DNA from: an uncultured Paracoccaceae bacterium
Lineage (GTDB): Bacteria > Pseudomonadota > Alphaproteobacteria > Rhodobacterales > Rhodobacteraceae
DNA length: 49,108 nucleotides
Direction of reading: 5' to 3'
Assembly (NCBI GenBank): GCA_937883775.1
Contig: CAKZXZ010000145.1
Coordinates: 1-49,108 of the forward strand
In this document: positions 27,403 to 35,042 of the stretch, piece by piece
How the letters are laid out: each line of letters opens with the position of its first letter
Position numbering within the stretch: position 1 is the stretch's first letter
Notes under the pieces: model-generated
Seen by the model: the letters and a program-made list of their open reading frames with translations, nothing else
What the model was told of the DNA's origin: nothing
Databases searched by the model: none
Translations under genes and position numbers: made by a program

Positions 27403-28815
27403 TCAATCCAATACGTAGCCATATGATCCGCTAAAGTCCTGGTTGGCAACTTCTCCGGCCGCGCCACGCTTGGGCGTCGAGGCGGTTTTGCCAAAAAGGA
27501 ACAATTCGCGTTCTGTTGGGATCGCAACCCGATCGGTTGGAAGCGCAAGCGCTTCGCCGCGGGTCGGCGTCACGAGATGTGGTGTCACGATGATGACCAG
27601 CTCGGACTGCGCGCGCTCAAATTCTGCGCTGCGGAACAATGCGCCCAGGATCGGAACGTCGCCCAACCACGGCACCTGACCATTCAGATCGCGGAAGTCA
27701 TCCTGCAAAAGGCCCGCAATCGCAAAGCTTTCGCCATCGCGCATTTCAACTGTGGTTTTTGCTTCGCGGCGACGGAAGGCGTCAATTGACAGGCCGCCTG
27801 CGGTTACACTGTTGCTGGGGTCAATCGAGGATACTGCCGCTTCAAGTGTGAGGTTTATAAGATCGCCATCCACGACGCGCGGGATGAAGTTGAGTTCTAC
27901 ACCGAAAGGTTTGAACTCGACCGTGACCACGCCTTCTTCTTGCGAAACAGGGATTGGATATTCACCGCCAGCGAGGAATTTGGCTTCCTGACCGGACAAG
28001 GCTGTCAGGTTTGGTTCAGCCAGCGTTCTTACAACGCCCTTACTTTCGAGAGCCTGCAGCACATACTGAAAACGCGCATCACCAACCCCAAAACCAAGGT
28101 TTATGAAGCCTTCAGTGCCATCATTGATGATAACCTGGTTTTGGCCGTCTTCGCCGGTGCCGAGGCCCCGGATAAAGGCCCGCCCTGCAGATTGTGCGAA
28201 GTCACCATCATTATCGACGTTAAACGAAAGAGAAGATTCAAGCGCTTTTGAAACACTTCTGTTCATCTCAGCAAAGCGCACTTTCAGCATCACTTGCTGT
28301 ACGCCGCCCACGGTCATCAGGTTCGAGACGCGATCAGGTGCATAGCGGTTGGCAAGATCAAGCGCGCGATCAAGGCGCGCGATGCTGGAGACTGTGCCCG
28401 ACAGTACGATGCCGTCATTGGCTGTACGCACTTCGATGTTCTCACCCGGCAGGATCTGTCCCAGACGCTCTTTGAACTCCGAGATATCCGGTGCGACGCG
28501 AACCTCTACATTGGTGATGAGCCGTCCATCTGCTCCCAACAGGGTCAGCGATGTGCGGCCGGGTGCTTTGCCCAACACGTAGATTGTGCGATCCGACAAG
28601 GTCGAGATGTCAGCGATGCCTGGGTTTGCGATGCTCAGTTCCGCGAAAGGAACGTCACTTTCAACAACAACGGCACGGTTCATCGGCACGCTGAGTTCGG
28701 TTGACGGCGCACCGCGCAGGACGCGCAGCGTTTCAGCCGCGGCTCCGGTCGGGATGCCTGTCGTTGTCAGGGCGAAGCCGATAACGGCTGCCTTCATAAA
28801 TGTATTCAATGTCAT
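27403..28815 (-). CDS. cpaC: Tad secretin CpaC/RcpA
   Basis: CpaC forms the outer-membrane channel for the Flp pilus. The 470-residue precursor has a signal peptide (cut near AAA-ETL, residue 27), an N-terminal pilus-assembly/BON-like part (about 28-170, with VVVESDVPFAELSIANPGIADI and LLGADGRLITNVEVRVAPDI) and the secretin C-domain (EVIIVTPHLVTP-type end, here ELVIIVTPHLVTPTRG). Start is ATG 28815; a second ATG six codons in is possible. There is a 206-base gap between this gene and cpaB, and it contains a terminator. Confidence 0.95.
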   Translation of the reverse strand: MTLNTFMKAAVIGFALTTTGIPTGAAAETLRVLRGAPSTELSVPMNRAVVVESDVPFAELSIANPGIADISTLSDRTIYVLGKAPGRTSLTLLGADGRLITNVEVRVAPDISEFKERLGQILPGENIEVRTANDGIVLSGTVSSIARLDRALDLANRYAPDRVSNLMTVGGVQQVMLKVRFAEMNRSVSKALESSLSFNVDNDGDFAQSAGRAFIRGLGTGEDGQNQVIINDGTEGFINLGFGVGDARFQYVLQALESKGVVRTLAEPNLTALSGQEAKFLAGGEYPIPVSQEEGVVTVEFKPFGVELNFIPRVVDGDLINLTLEAAVSSIDPSNSVTAGGLSIDAFRRREAKTTVEMRDGESFAIAGLLQDDFRDLNGQVPWLGDVPILGALFRSAEFERAQSELVIIVTPHLVTPTRGEALALPTDRVAIPTERELFLFGKTASTPKRGAAGEVANQDFSGSYGYVLD

Positions 28816-28966
28816 TGTGACCTGCCTCTCCGATCACGCCCGATTTACGGATCTTTTGTCCGCATTTGACAGAACACTGCCGCAGTTTTTATTTTTTTGC
28901 AAGAATCAATGGTTTGGGGCGCGAAGTTTATGTGGATAACTCGCAACAGATACGATTTCTGGTATG

Positions 28967-29006
28967 AAAAAGAGACGGGCGACACCTGATCTAGGGGGCG
29001 CCCGTC
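28967..29006 (-). terminator. Terminator after cpaB
   Basis: On the minus strand, 16 bases after the cpaB stop, GACGGGCG (28999-29006) pairs with CGCCCGTC (28974-28981), and the hairpin is followed by TCTTTTTC. The loop is long (about 17 bases) but partly paired. It separates cpaB from cpaC, so cpaC probably has its own promoter in 28816-28966, where I can see no clear -35/-10 pair. Confidence 0.7.
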
Positions 29007-29021
29007 GGTCTTCACTGTCGT

Positions 29022-29864
29022 TTAGTTGGTGCAGGGGATCGGGATTTCGACCACTTCTGCACCGCGCCGGGTTCTGATCGTGCAGCTTTCTTCAACCTCT
29101 GCTTCGATCACCGCTTCCCGTTCAATACCAAGAAGGACGCGTTGGTCAATTTCGACCTGTTGCGTGACGGTATCGTCTGATGCACCCACAAGGGCGAGTG
29201 TCAATGAGCCTGTCGCCTGGGCCTGCGCAAGCGCCGCCACTTGGGTTGGCGTGACCTCGACGGTGACCGTGCGCGCGATGGTTGCGCGGTTCAAGTTGCT
29301 GTCAGAGGTTTGGTCAACCGCGATCAGATGGACGCGCGACTGGATCAGCTTGGTGATGTCGCCTTCGGATTCGTCACCGTCCAGCGTGCGGCCCGACCAG
29401 TACACATCGACATAGTCCCCCGGTCGCAGGAAGCCCGACACACCGCTGGTCACGTCAACGCGGATCGCGAAAGCGCGCATGCCTTTTTTGAGGCGTGAGG
29501 TGATCCCGGCATCTTCGCCAGGTTCGGTCACTTTTGCGGCCAGCAACGGTTCAAACTTTTGAATGGGGCGCAAAGCCGTGCGTTGATTTTCCGGTCCTTT
29601 CGAGAACCAGTCCTCTTCGCCTAGAAACGCACCTTCCGGGATGAACTTTTCGGGCCAACGTGCGAAGATTATGTCATCATCCCCGATTTTGTCACCGTAT
29701 TTTAGATCGCGGTTTGCGATAAAGATCGGCTTCATCGGGACGTTTTCGGCGCGCGCGGCTTCTTCAGCGAGACGGTACGCCGACACATAACTCTGGGCCA
29801 TGTAGACAGCAAAGCCTGCGAGCCCCACACCAACGATCAGCACCAGTCCAAAAACCAGTCGCAT
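29022..29864 (-). CDS. cpaB: Flp pilus assembly protein CpaB/RcpC
   Basis: CpaB is a periplasmic protein that acts with the secretin. The 280-residue product has an N-terminal membrane anchor (about 3-25) and a SAF-type domain (NRDLKYGDKIGDDDIIFARWP), then the RcpC/CpaB beta domain. Two Cys near the C-terminus (ESCTIRTRRG and PIPCTN) could form a disulfide. Start is ATG 29864 with AAGGA seven bases before; ATGs at 29879 and 29918 are in frame. Confidence 0.93.
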   Translation of the reverse strand: MRLVFGLVLIVGVGLAGFAVYMAQSYVSAYRLAEEAARAENVPMKPIFIANRDLKYGDKIGDDDIIFARWPEKFIPEGAFLGEEDWFSKGPENQRTALRPIQKFEPLLAAKVTEPGEDAGITSRLKKGMRAFAIRVDVTSGVSGFLRPGDYVDVYWSGRTLDGDESEGDITKLIQSRVHLIAVDQTSDSNLNRATIARTVTVEVTPTQVAALAQAQATGSLTLALVGASDDTVTQQVEIDQRVLLGIEREAVIEAEVEESCTIRTRRGAEVVEIPIPCTN

Positions 29865-30135
29865 CTTATTTCCTTTCATCGCTCGAACGCTTGCGCGTCT
29901 CAATTCATTTGGGACCACGGCTATCGGTGAATTGCGGCAAATCCGTGATTAAAGCGTGTTGTCGACAAGGAATTTGCACGATTGCGCAACACTGCCTTTG
30001 CTGAGACGAGGATTGGCCGGAGTGGGGGGCTTGCGAAGAGGCGGATGGTCAACCGGTCAGTGACGCAGGGCGATCTTTGCGGAACGCTTGTGTTGTGCGG
30101 CGACTGGGTTTTTGCAGGATGCAGGGATCCCATAG
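29865..30135. other. Gap between cpaB and the flp terminator
   Basis: About 270 bases without a gene. It should hold the cpaB promoter because flp is followed by its own terminator. I see a short palindrome TTGCGCAA near 29981 and no convincing -35/-10 pair. Confidence 0.4.
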
Positions 30136-30168
30136 AAAAAGCCGCCCATCAAGGATGGACGGCTTTTT
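30136..30168 (-). terminator. Strong bidirectional terminator after flp pilin
   Basis: AAAAAGCCG(C)CCATC and GATGG(A)CGGCTTTTT form a 15-position stem with one mismatch and an AAG loop; read leftwards it gives a stem and a TTTTT run 22 bases after the pilin stop. It allows flp to be expressed far above the rest of the machine. Confidence 0.9.
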
Positions 30169-30190
30169 CTGTGTCTTTGCCAAACGTCGA

Positions 30191-30391
30191 TTAGTTGACG
30201 ACGTACTTGGAAACTGTTGCGGACTGCAGTTCCTGGCTGATTTTCTTGGTCAGTGTCATGGACGACTTACCAACAGCGTTCAGCACGGCAATACCCAGAC
30301 CAACAACAGCGGCGGTCAGCACGACCCAGTCCACAGTCACAGCACCGTCTTCGTCTTGCTCAAAACGCTTCCAAAGTTTAAACATTTCCAT
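30191..30391 (-). CDS. flp: Flp-type major pilin
   Basis: The 66-residue pilin has a basic leader (MEMFKLWKRFEQDEDG), a cleavage site after G16, and a hydrophobic helix (AVTVDWVVLTAAVVGLGIAV). Cleavage by CpaA would leave a mature 50-residue pilin. The usual Glu+5/Tyr+6 of Flp pilins is replaced by D21/W22. The C-terminal part is rich in Ser, Thr and Lys (KSSMTLTKKISQELQSATVSK). Start ATG 30391 lies nine bases after GGAGGG; ATG 30385 is in frame. It is transcribed alone, ending at the 30136-30168 hairpin. Confidence 0.9.
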   Translation of the reverse strand: MEMFKLWKRFEQDEDGAVTVDWVVLTAAVVGLGIAVLNAVGKSSMTLTKKISQELQSATVSKYVVN

Positions 30392-30748
30392 TTTCAAGTC
30401 CCTCCAAAGGATGTTCGCATTCATGTTAACCGCCTCGGATCTTGTCGGACCGGCCTCTTGTTTGGCCCGATCCCCGACTTGGTATGCCGCTATATAGACG
30501 TCTGATTGGGGCAAGACTTGGGCACCATTCGTTCCATTTCTGGCCTGCCTTAAAAAAAGGGTAATAATTCTTTAAGGCTTTGAAAATATTGAAAATAAAA
30601 ATGAGTATTTCTTATATCTGTGGCGTTTCCTGTTTCCGACTTCGCGCCATTCAAAGGGCCATGGAAGTGATTGTTTCAAAATTCTGGTCTTGTGGCTCAA
30701 TATTTGCGAGACTTGTCTTAACAAAAAGATAAAGAGGCAGGCATCCGC
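30392..30748. other. AT-rich divergent intergenic region between flp and a lytic transglycosylase
   Basis: This 357-base stretch is clearly AT-richer than its surroundings and must contain divergent promoters for flp (minus) and the transglycosylase (plus). An inverted repeat GCCTTAAA (30547-30554) / TTTAAGGC (30571-30578) with a 16-base spacer could be an operator. TTAA-N7-ATAA at 30718-30732 resembles one CtrA half-pattern but lies close to the transglycosylase start. No ORF here looks real. Confidence 0.5.
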
Positions 30749-31561
30749 ATGAAGCGGCTGGCAGGTATTTTAAGTATATTGGCTCTATTCTCTGCGCAGG
30801 GTGCTGTTGCGGATGAACCTGCGCCGTTTCCAGACTTTACGTTCAAGAAGGTCACGCCGCCCAAAGCGGGCAGCGGCAAGCGGATTCGCGTGCAGATCGA
30901 CACAGCGACGGGCGCAATCAAAGTACCGCCTGCCACGACAGACACGGCCCGCCCTGCGGCCAAGCCTGTTTACGAATGGTATTGGGCCAAGGTCTCTCCC
31001 AAGTTGGAAGACAAGAGTGTCGGACGTCTGGAGGCGGCGGTTAACCATTTGTCACAGGCGCCAGGGGGGCAAGGCGTCTCTGCGCCCCGGATGCAGGCGA
31101 TGCAAAACATCGCGCAGACCTATGGCACGGAAATCCTGAAGGCGACGATCGGAACGAATGTTTCTCCGGCCTTGGTTCTGGCTGTGATCGCGGTTGAATC
31201 AGCCGGAAAGAAAGACGCGGTCAGCTCTGCAGGCGCTGTCGGGCTGATGCAGTTGATGCCCGTCACTGCGGAACGCTTCGGCGTGACGGACCGCAACAAC
31301 CCGGCTTCGAACATTCAAGGCGGCGTGGCGTATCTGGATCAGCTGATGAAAGACTTCGACAACGATGCGATCTTTGTTTTGGCGGGGTATAACGCGGGGG
31401 AAAACGCTGTGCGCAAGCATGGTGGTGTGCCCCCCTTTAATGAGACGCGGGCCTATGTGCCCAAGGTTTTGGCAGCCTGGACGGTTGCGCGCGGGCTGTG
31501 CCTGACGCCGCCGGAACTGGTGAGCGATGGCTGCGTATTTGCGATCCAAGGAGCGGGATAG
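30749..31561 (+). CDS. Lytic murein transglycosylase (SLT, family 1)
   Basis: The 270-residue precursor has a signal peptide (about 1-21), a Pro-rich linker, and an SLT domain with catalytic Glu150 in AVIAVESAG, SSAGAVGLMQLMPVTAERFGV, and AGYNAGENAV. It cleaves peptidoglycan between MurNAc and GlcNAc. It is divergent from flp and could open space in the wall for the Tad channel, which is an inference from position. It ends two bases before the HAD-UbiA gene, so they are probably co-transcribed. Confidence 0.88.
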   Translation: MKRLAGILSILALFSAQGAVADEPAPFPDFTFKKVTPPKAGSGKRIRVQIDTATGAIKVPPATTDTARPAAKPVYEWYWAKVSPKLEDKSVGRLEAAVNHLSQAPGGQGVSAPRMQAMQNIAQTYGTEILKATIGTNVSPALVLAVIAVESAGKKDAVSSAGAVGLMQLMPVTAERFGVTDRNNPASNIQGGVAYLDQLMKDFDNDAIFVLAGYNAGENAVRKHGGVPPFNETRAYVPKVLAAWTVARGLCLTPPELVSDGCVFAIQGAG

Positions 31562-31562
31562 A

Positions 31563-32999
31563 ATGGCGGAAACAAAGCCGCTGGTGCTGGATGTCGACGG
31601 GACATTCCTGCGTACCGATATGTTGTTTGAGTGCTTTTGGGCAGGTCTGGGGCGCGATCCGCTACGCGTGTTGCGCATCGCAGCCACGCAGTTCCGCAAC
31701 CCTGCACGGTTGAAGCGAGAGCTGGCTGAGGTCGCTGAAATCCGCACGGATTTGTTGCCCGTTCAGCCTGATATGAAGACGTTGGTAGACGAATCCATCG
31801 CGGCGGGCCGCGAGGTCGTGCTTGCCTCGGCCTCGGACGAAAGCCAGGTGCGTCGTCTGGCGGCAGATCACGGGATGTCAGACCGGATCTTTGCCTCGGA
31901 TGGTGGCGTTAACCTTAAAGCGGACACGAAAGCCGCAGCTTTGGTCAAGACCTATGGGGAGAAGGGCTTTGATTACGCAGGCAACGAGGCTGCTGATCTC
32001 GCGGTCTGGACACATGCCGAGAACGCGCTGATCGTCGGGCAGGACGCGTCATTGGCGCGCAAGCTGACGGCCGAGGGCCATAGCGTCACTGAATATCGTG
32101 ACGGATGGACTATGCGGGACCTGATCCGCGCGCTCAGACCGCACCAATGGGTCAAAAACGTCTTGCTGTTGTTGCCCATGCTGGCTGCACACACCTTCGA
32201 GATTGCGCCGCTGCTGCTGGTACTACTTGGCATGGCATCCTTTTCGGCCGCGGCGTCGACTATATATATAGTGAACGATTTACTTGATCTTGAAGCTGAT
32301 CGTTTGCACCCCAAAAAGAAGAACCGCCCCTTTGCCAGCGGCGCTGTCCCGATCCGGGTCGGCATGGTGGCTACGGCCATACTGGGCGTTGTTGCACTAG
32401 GCATTGGCGCATTGCTGGGGCCCGCATTTCTGGGCGTCGTGGTGCTTTATATGATTTTGTCGCTGGCCTATTCGCTGAAACTCAAGCGGATGCGTTGGGT
32501 GGATATCGCGACGCTGGCGGGGCTTTATACTTTGCGCGTTGTCGCGGGGGCTGCGGCCAGCCAGGTGGTGGCGTCAGGCTTTATGCTTGTCTTTATCTTT
32601 CCAATTTTCATCACTTTGGGCTGTGTGAAGCGTATGACCGAGCTGACCCTGGCCACGTCGGATGAACGCCTGCCCGGGCGCGGTTATGCCCGCACCGATC
32701 GCGGCGATCTGCTGAATGTCAGCGGATTGGGCATGGTTGGCGCGTTGCTGATCTTCTTTCTGTATTCGATGAGTGCTCAGGCACAGACGCTTTATCCCGA
32801 CCGCTGGCTGCTTTGGGTCGCGCTGATCCCGATTGCGTGGTGGATGTTCCGCATGATCCGGCTGGGGTATTTCGGCAAGCAGGACTACGACCCGATTGTC
32901 TTTGCATTGCGTGACAAGCGGGGGCTTGGGATTTTGATGATTACGCTGAGCCTGATGTTCTATGCGGCGGGGCTGTTGCCGCAGTGGTTTGGGTTCTAG
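31563..32999 (+). CDS. HAD phosphatase-UbiA prenyltransferase fusion, decaprenyl-phosphate phosphoribosyltransferase-like
   Basis: The 478-residue protein has two domains. Residues 1-180 are a HAD hydrolase (DVDGT at 10-14, S89 in LASAS, and the GFDYAGNEAADLAVW motif IV). Residues 190-478 are a UbiA-type membrane prenyltransferase with NDLLDLEADR (238-247), RPFASG, YSLKLKRMRWVDI and LRVVAG, close to mycobacterial Rv3806c, which joins phosphoribosyl pyrophosphate to decaprenyl phosphate. The HAD part may remove the 5'-phosphate of the lipid-linked ribose, the step done by a separate PAP2-type enzyme in mycobacteria. Start ATG 31563; the ribosome site AAGGAG is just before. Confidence 0.88.
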   Translation: MAETKPLVLDVDGTFLRTDMLFECFWAGLGRDPLRVLRIAATQFRNPARLKRELAEVAEIRTDLLPVQPDMKTLVDESIAAGREVVLASASDESQVRRLAADHGMSDRIFASDGGVNLKADTKAAALVKTYGEKGFDYAGNEAADLAVWTHAENALIVGQDASLARKLTAEGHSVTEYRDGWTMRDLIRALRPHQWVKNVLLLLPMLAAHTFEIAPLLLVLLGMASFSAAASTIYIVNDLLDLEADRLHPKKKNRPFASGAVPIRVGMVATAILGVVALGIGALLGPAFLGVVVLYMILSLAYSLKLKRMRWVDIATLAGLYTLRVVAGAAASQVVASGFMLVFIFPIFITLGCVKRMTELTLATSDERLPGRGYARTDRGDLLNVSGLGMVGALLIFFLYSMSAQAQTLYPDRWLLWVALIPIAWWMFRMIRLGYFGKQDYDPIVFALRDKRGLGILMITLSLMFYAAGLLPQWFGF

Positions 33000-33733
33000 A
33001 TCGACAGCTTCTTGAAAATGGGTTCCGGCACGGAGCGGATAATCAGCATGATGTAGCGCCAGAAGAACGGCGTGTAGATCACGTTTTTCTTCTTGCGGAC
33101 CGCTTTCAGCAAGTCGCCCGCCACTTGATCTGGAGAGGCGACCAGGAACATGCCTTCGATCCCCCAAGTCATCGCGGTGTCCACGAAGCCGGGTTTGACC
33201 GTGACCACATGCCCGCCCGAGCGGGTCAGGCGGTTGCGTAGGCCGGAGAGGTAGGTGTGAAAGCCTGCCTTGGCCGCGCCGTAGACATAGTTACCCACGC
33301 GTCCGCGATCTCCGGCGACGGAGCCGACGCCGACGACAGTGCCGCCTCCGCGTTCCTCCATCATGGGGGCCAGCAGTTGCAGGAACCGTGCGGGGCCGGT
33401 GAAGCTATCGGTGACGGTGCCGTCGATGAGGGACGGATCGGCGTCGATATCGGCTTGATCCGGCATGGAGCCGACGAAGACTGCGGCGTTCAGCATGCCT
33501 TCCTCTGCGCCCATCTGTTCAAGGATTGGGGTGAAGGTTTCAGGCTTGCGGGCGTCGAACGGCACCGCGTGGGCGTTGGCCGCGCCGCGCGCTTTGCAAT
33601 CGCCAGCGCTGGCTTCCAGATCGGCCATATCGCGGCCCGCCAGATAAAGCGTTGCGCCCTCTTCGGCCAGTTTGCGCGCGAAGGCCCGCGCCATGGAGGA
33701 CGTGGCCCCGAGGATGATCCATGTGTCGGTCAT
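32996..33733 (-). CDS. Short-chain dehydrogenase, DprE2-like
   Basis: The 245-residue SDR has a Rossmann start GATSSMARAFARKLAEEG and the catalytic Ser138, Tyr151, Lys155 (YVYGAAK). The glycine motif is atypical (GATSSMA for TGxxxGxG). In mycobacteria DprE2 reduces the 2-keto intermediate to decaprenyl-phosphoryl-arabinose with NADH after DprE1. Close linkage to the DprE1-like gene (one base between them) supports this role. It converges with the HAD-UbiA gene; the two stop codons share CTAG. Confidence 0.87.
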   Translation of the reverse strand: MTDTWIILGATSSMARAFARKLAEEGATLYLAGRDMADLEASAGDCKARGAANAHAVPFDARKPETFTPILEQMGAEEGMLNAAVFVGSMPDQADIDADPSLIDGTVTDSFTGPARFLQLLAPMMEERGGGTVVGVGSVAGDRGRVGNYVYGAAKAGFHTYLSGLRNRLTRSGGHVVTVKPGFVDTAMTWGIEGMFLVASPDQVAGDLLKAVRKKKNVIYTPFFWRYIMLIIRSVPEPIFKKLSI

Positions 33734-33734
33734 G

Positions 33735-35042
33735 TCAGGCGCTCCTCAGCTCTAGGCGGCGGGTCATATCGGTTTCCAAAGCGCCCTCGGGGTCGGCCTT
33801 TTTGACGACTTTCAGCCAGTCTTTCCATTCGGGATACATGGCTTTCATGCGGTTCGGGCGGGCCAGCGCGTCTTTGGCGAGATAGAGGCGACCGCCAGCT
33901 TCTTCGGTCATCTCCTCCAGCTTTGAGATCAGAAGCTGCGCGGCGCTGCGATTGGGGAAATCGACGGCGAGCGTATAGCCCTCCATCGGGAAGGAGAGGT
34001 ATCCGGCGCGGCCGGGCCCCATGCGTTTGAGCACGGCCAGCGGCGAGGCGAGGCCGGATTTCGCGATCATTTCCAACATCTCGCGCAGGGCGGGGGCCTT
34101 GGCGATGGGGACCACGCATTGGAATTGGTGAAACCCGCGTTTGCCGTAGAGCTTGTTCCAGTCGTGGATGCGATCCAGCGGGAAGAAGAAGTCGTTGATC
34201 GGCTTTACGCTGGTGCGTCCGCTGTCGGGGACGCGGCGGTAATAGGCGTTGTTGAAGGCTTTGACGATGGGCTTGGATAGCGCGAAATGCGGCGCGTTGA
34301 ACGGCACTTTTTTCGAGGCTTTCTGCTTGGGCAGCAGACCTGCGCCGGTCTCGCCTTCCTCAAGAATGCCACGGCCCAGCGCGTCGCCTTTGGCGGTCGC
34401 GTCGATCCAGCCAACGGTGTAGGTCGCTTGGCTGTCGTCCAGCACGCTTAGAAATTCATCCCATCCATCGACGCGGCGCTCAGTCACCAGCATGACATCG
34501 CCTTTGCAGGCAATCATTTGTAGCGTGGCGCGTGCGATAATCCCGGTCTGGCCAAGTCCGCCTATGGTGGCCTTCCAGAGGCCTGCATTTTTGGGCGTGA
34601 TCGTCACCTCTTTGCCGTTCTGGTTCAGAACGATTTGCGTCACATGCTGGCCGAAACTGCCCAGCCCGTGGTGGTTCTTGCCGTGCACGTCATTGGCAAT
34701 GCAGCCGCCGACGGTGGCAAAGCCGGTGCCGGGCATGACGGCGGGCAACCAGCCTTGGGGTGCGTATAGCCGCGAGATTTCGCTGACTTGCAGGCCTGCT
34801 TCCACCTCGATCAGGCCGGTTTTTTCGTCGAACGACAGTACGCGGTCCATGCGGGTCATGTCGACCACGCGGCCATCATCGTTCAGGCAGGCATCCCCGT
34901 AAGAGCGGCAATTGCCGATGGCGGGGGCTGGGCTGTCTTTCATCAACGCAGCTAGGGCAGAGGCGCGTTCGGGGCGGGCGATGTCACCCGTGGCGGTCAG
35001 GGCGCGGCCCCAGCCGGTGTAGCTTTCAGTTTTCCAACGCAT
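33735..35042 (-). CDS. FAD-dependent oxidase, DprE1-like (decaprenylphosphoryl-beta-D-ribose 2'-epimerase subunit)
   Basis: The 435-residue flavoprotein oxidises the 2' position of lipid-linked ribose in the DPA pathway. FAD-binding motifs GNCRSYGDACL (43-53) and PGTGFATVGGCIAND (104-118), then VHGKNHHGLGSFGQHV, match DprE1. The catalytic Lys seems kept (GRLYLAKDAL, K390). The position of the mycobacterial benzothiazinone-target Cys reads Ala (GYTLAVDFP, A359). Start ATG 35042; it overlaps the upstream flippase-like gene by 17 bases. Confidence 0.9.
   Translation of the reverse strand: MRWKTESYTGWGRALTATGDIARPERASALAALMKDSPAPAIGNCRSYGDACLNDDGRVVDMTRMDRVLSFDEKTGLIEVEAGLQVSEISRLYAPQGWLPAVMPGTGFATVGGCIANDVHGKNHHGLGSFGQHVTQIVLNQNGKEVTITPKNAGLWKATIGGLGQTGIIARATLQMIACKGDVMLVTERRVDGWDEFLSVLDDSQATYTVGWIDATAKGDALGRGILEEGETGAGLLPKQKASKKVPFNAPHFALSKPIVKAFNNAYYRRVPDSGRTSVKPINDFFFPLDRIHDWNKLYGKRGFHQFQCVVPIAKAPALREMLEMIAKSGLASPLAVLKRMGPGRAGYLSFPMEGYTLAVDFPNRSAAQLLISKLEEMTEEAGGRLYLAKDALARPNRMKAMYPEWKDWLKVVKKADPEGALETDMTRRLELRSA

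Noticed and set aside
30500-30540. Possible sigma-54 promoter before flp (TGGTGCCC...TTGCCCC on the minus strand)
   Set aside because: Spacing between the GG and GC elements is twelve bases, not ten.
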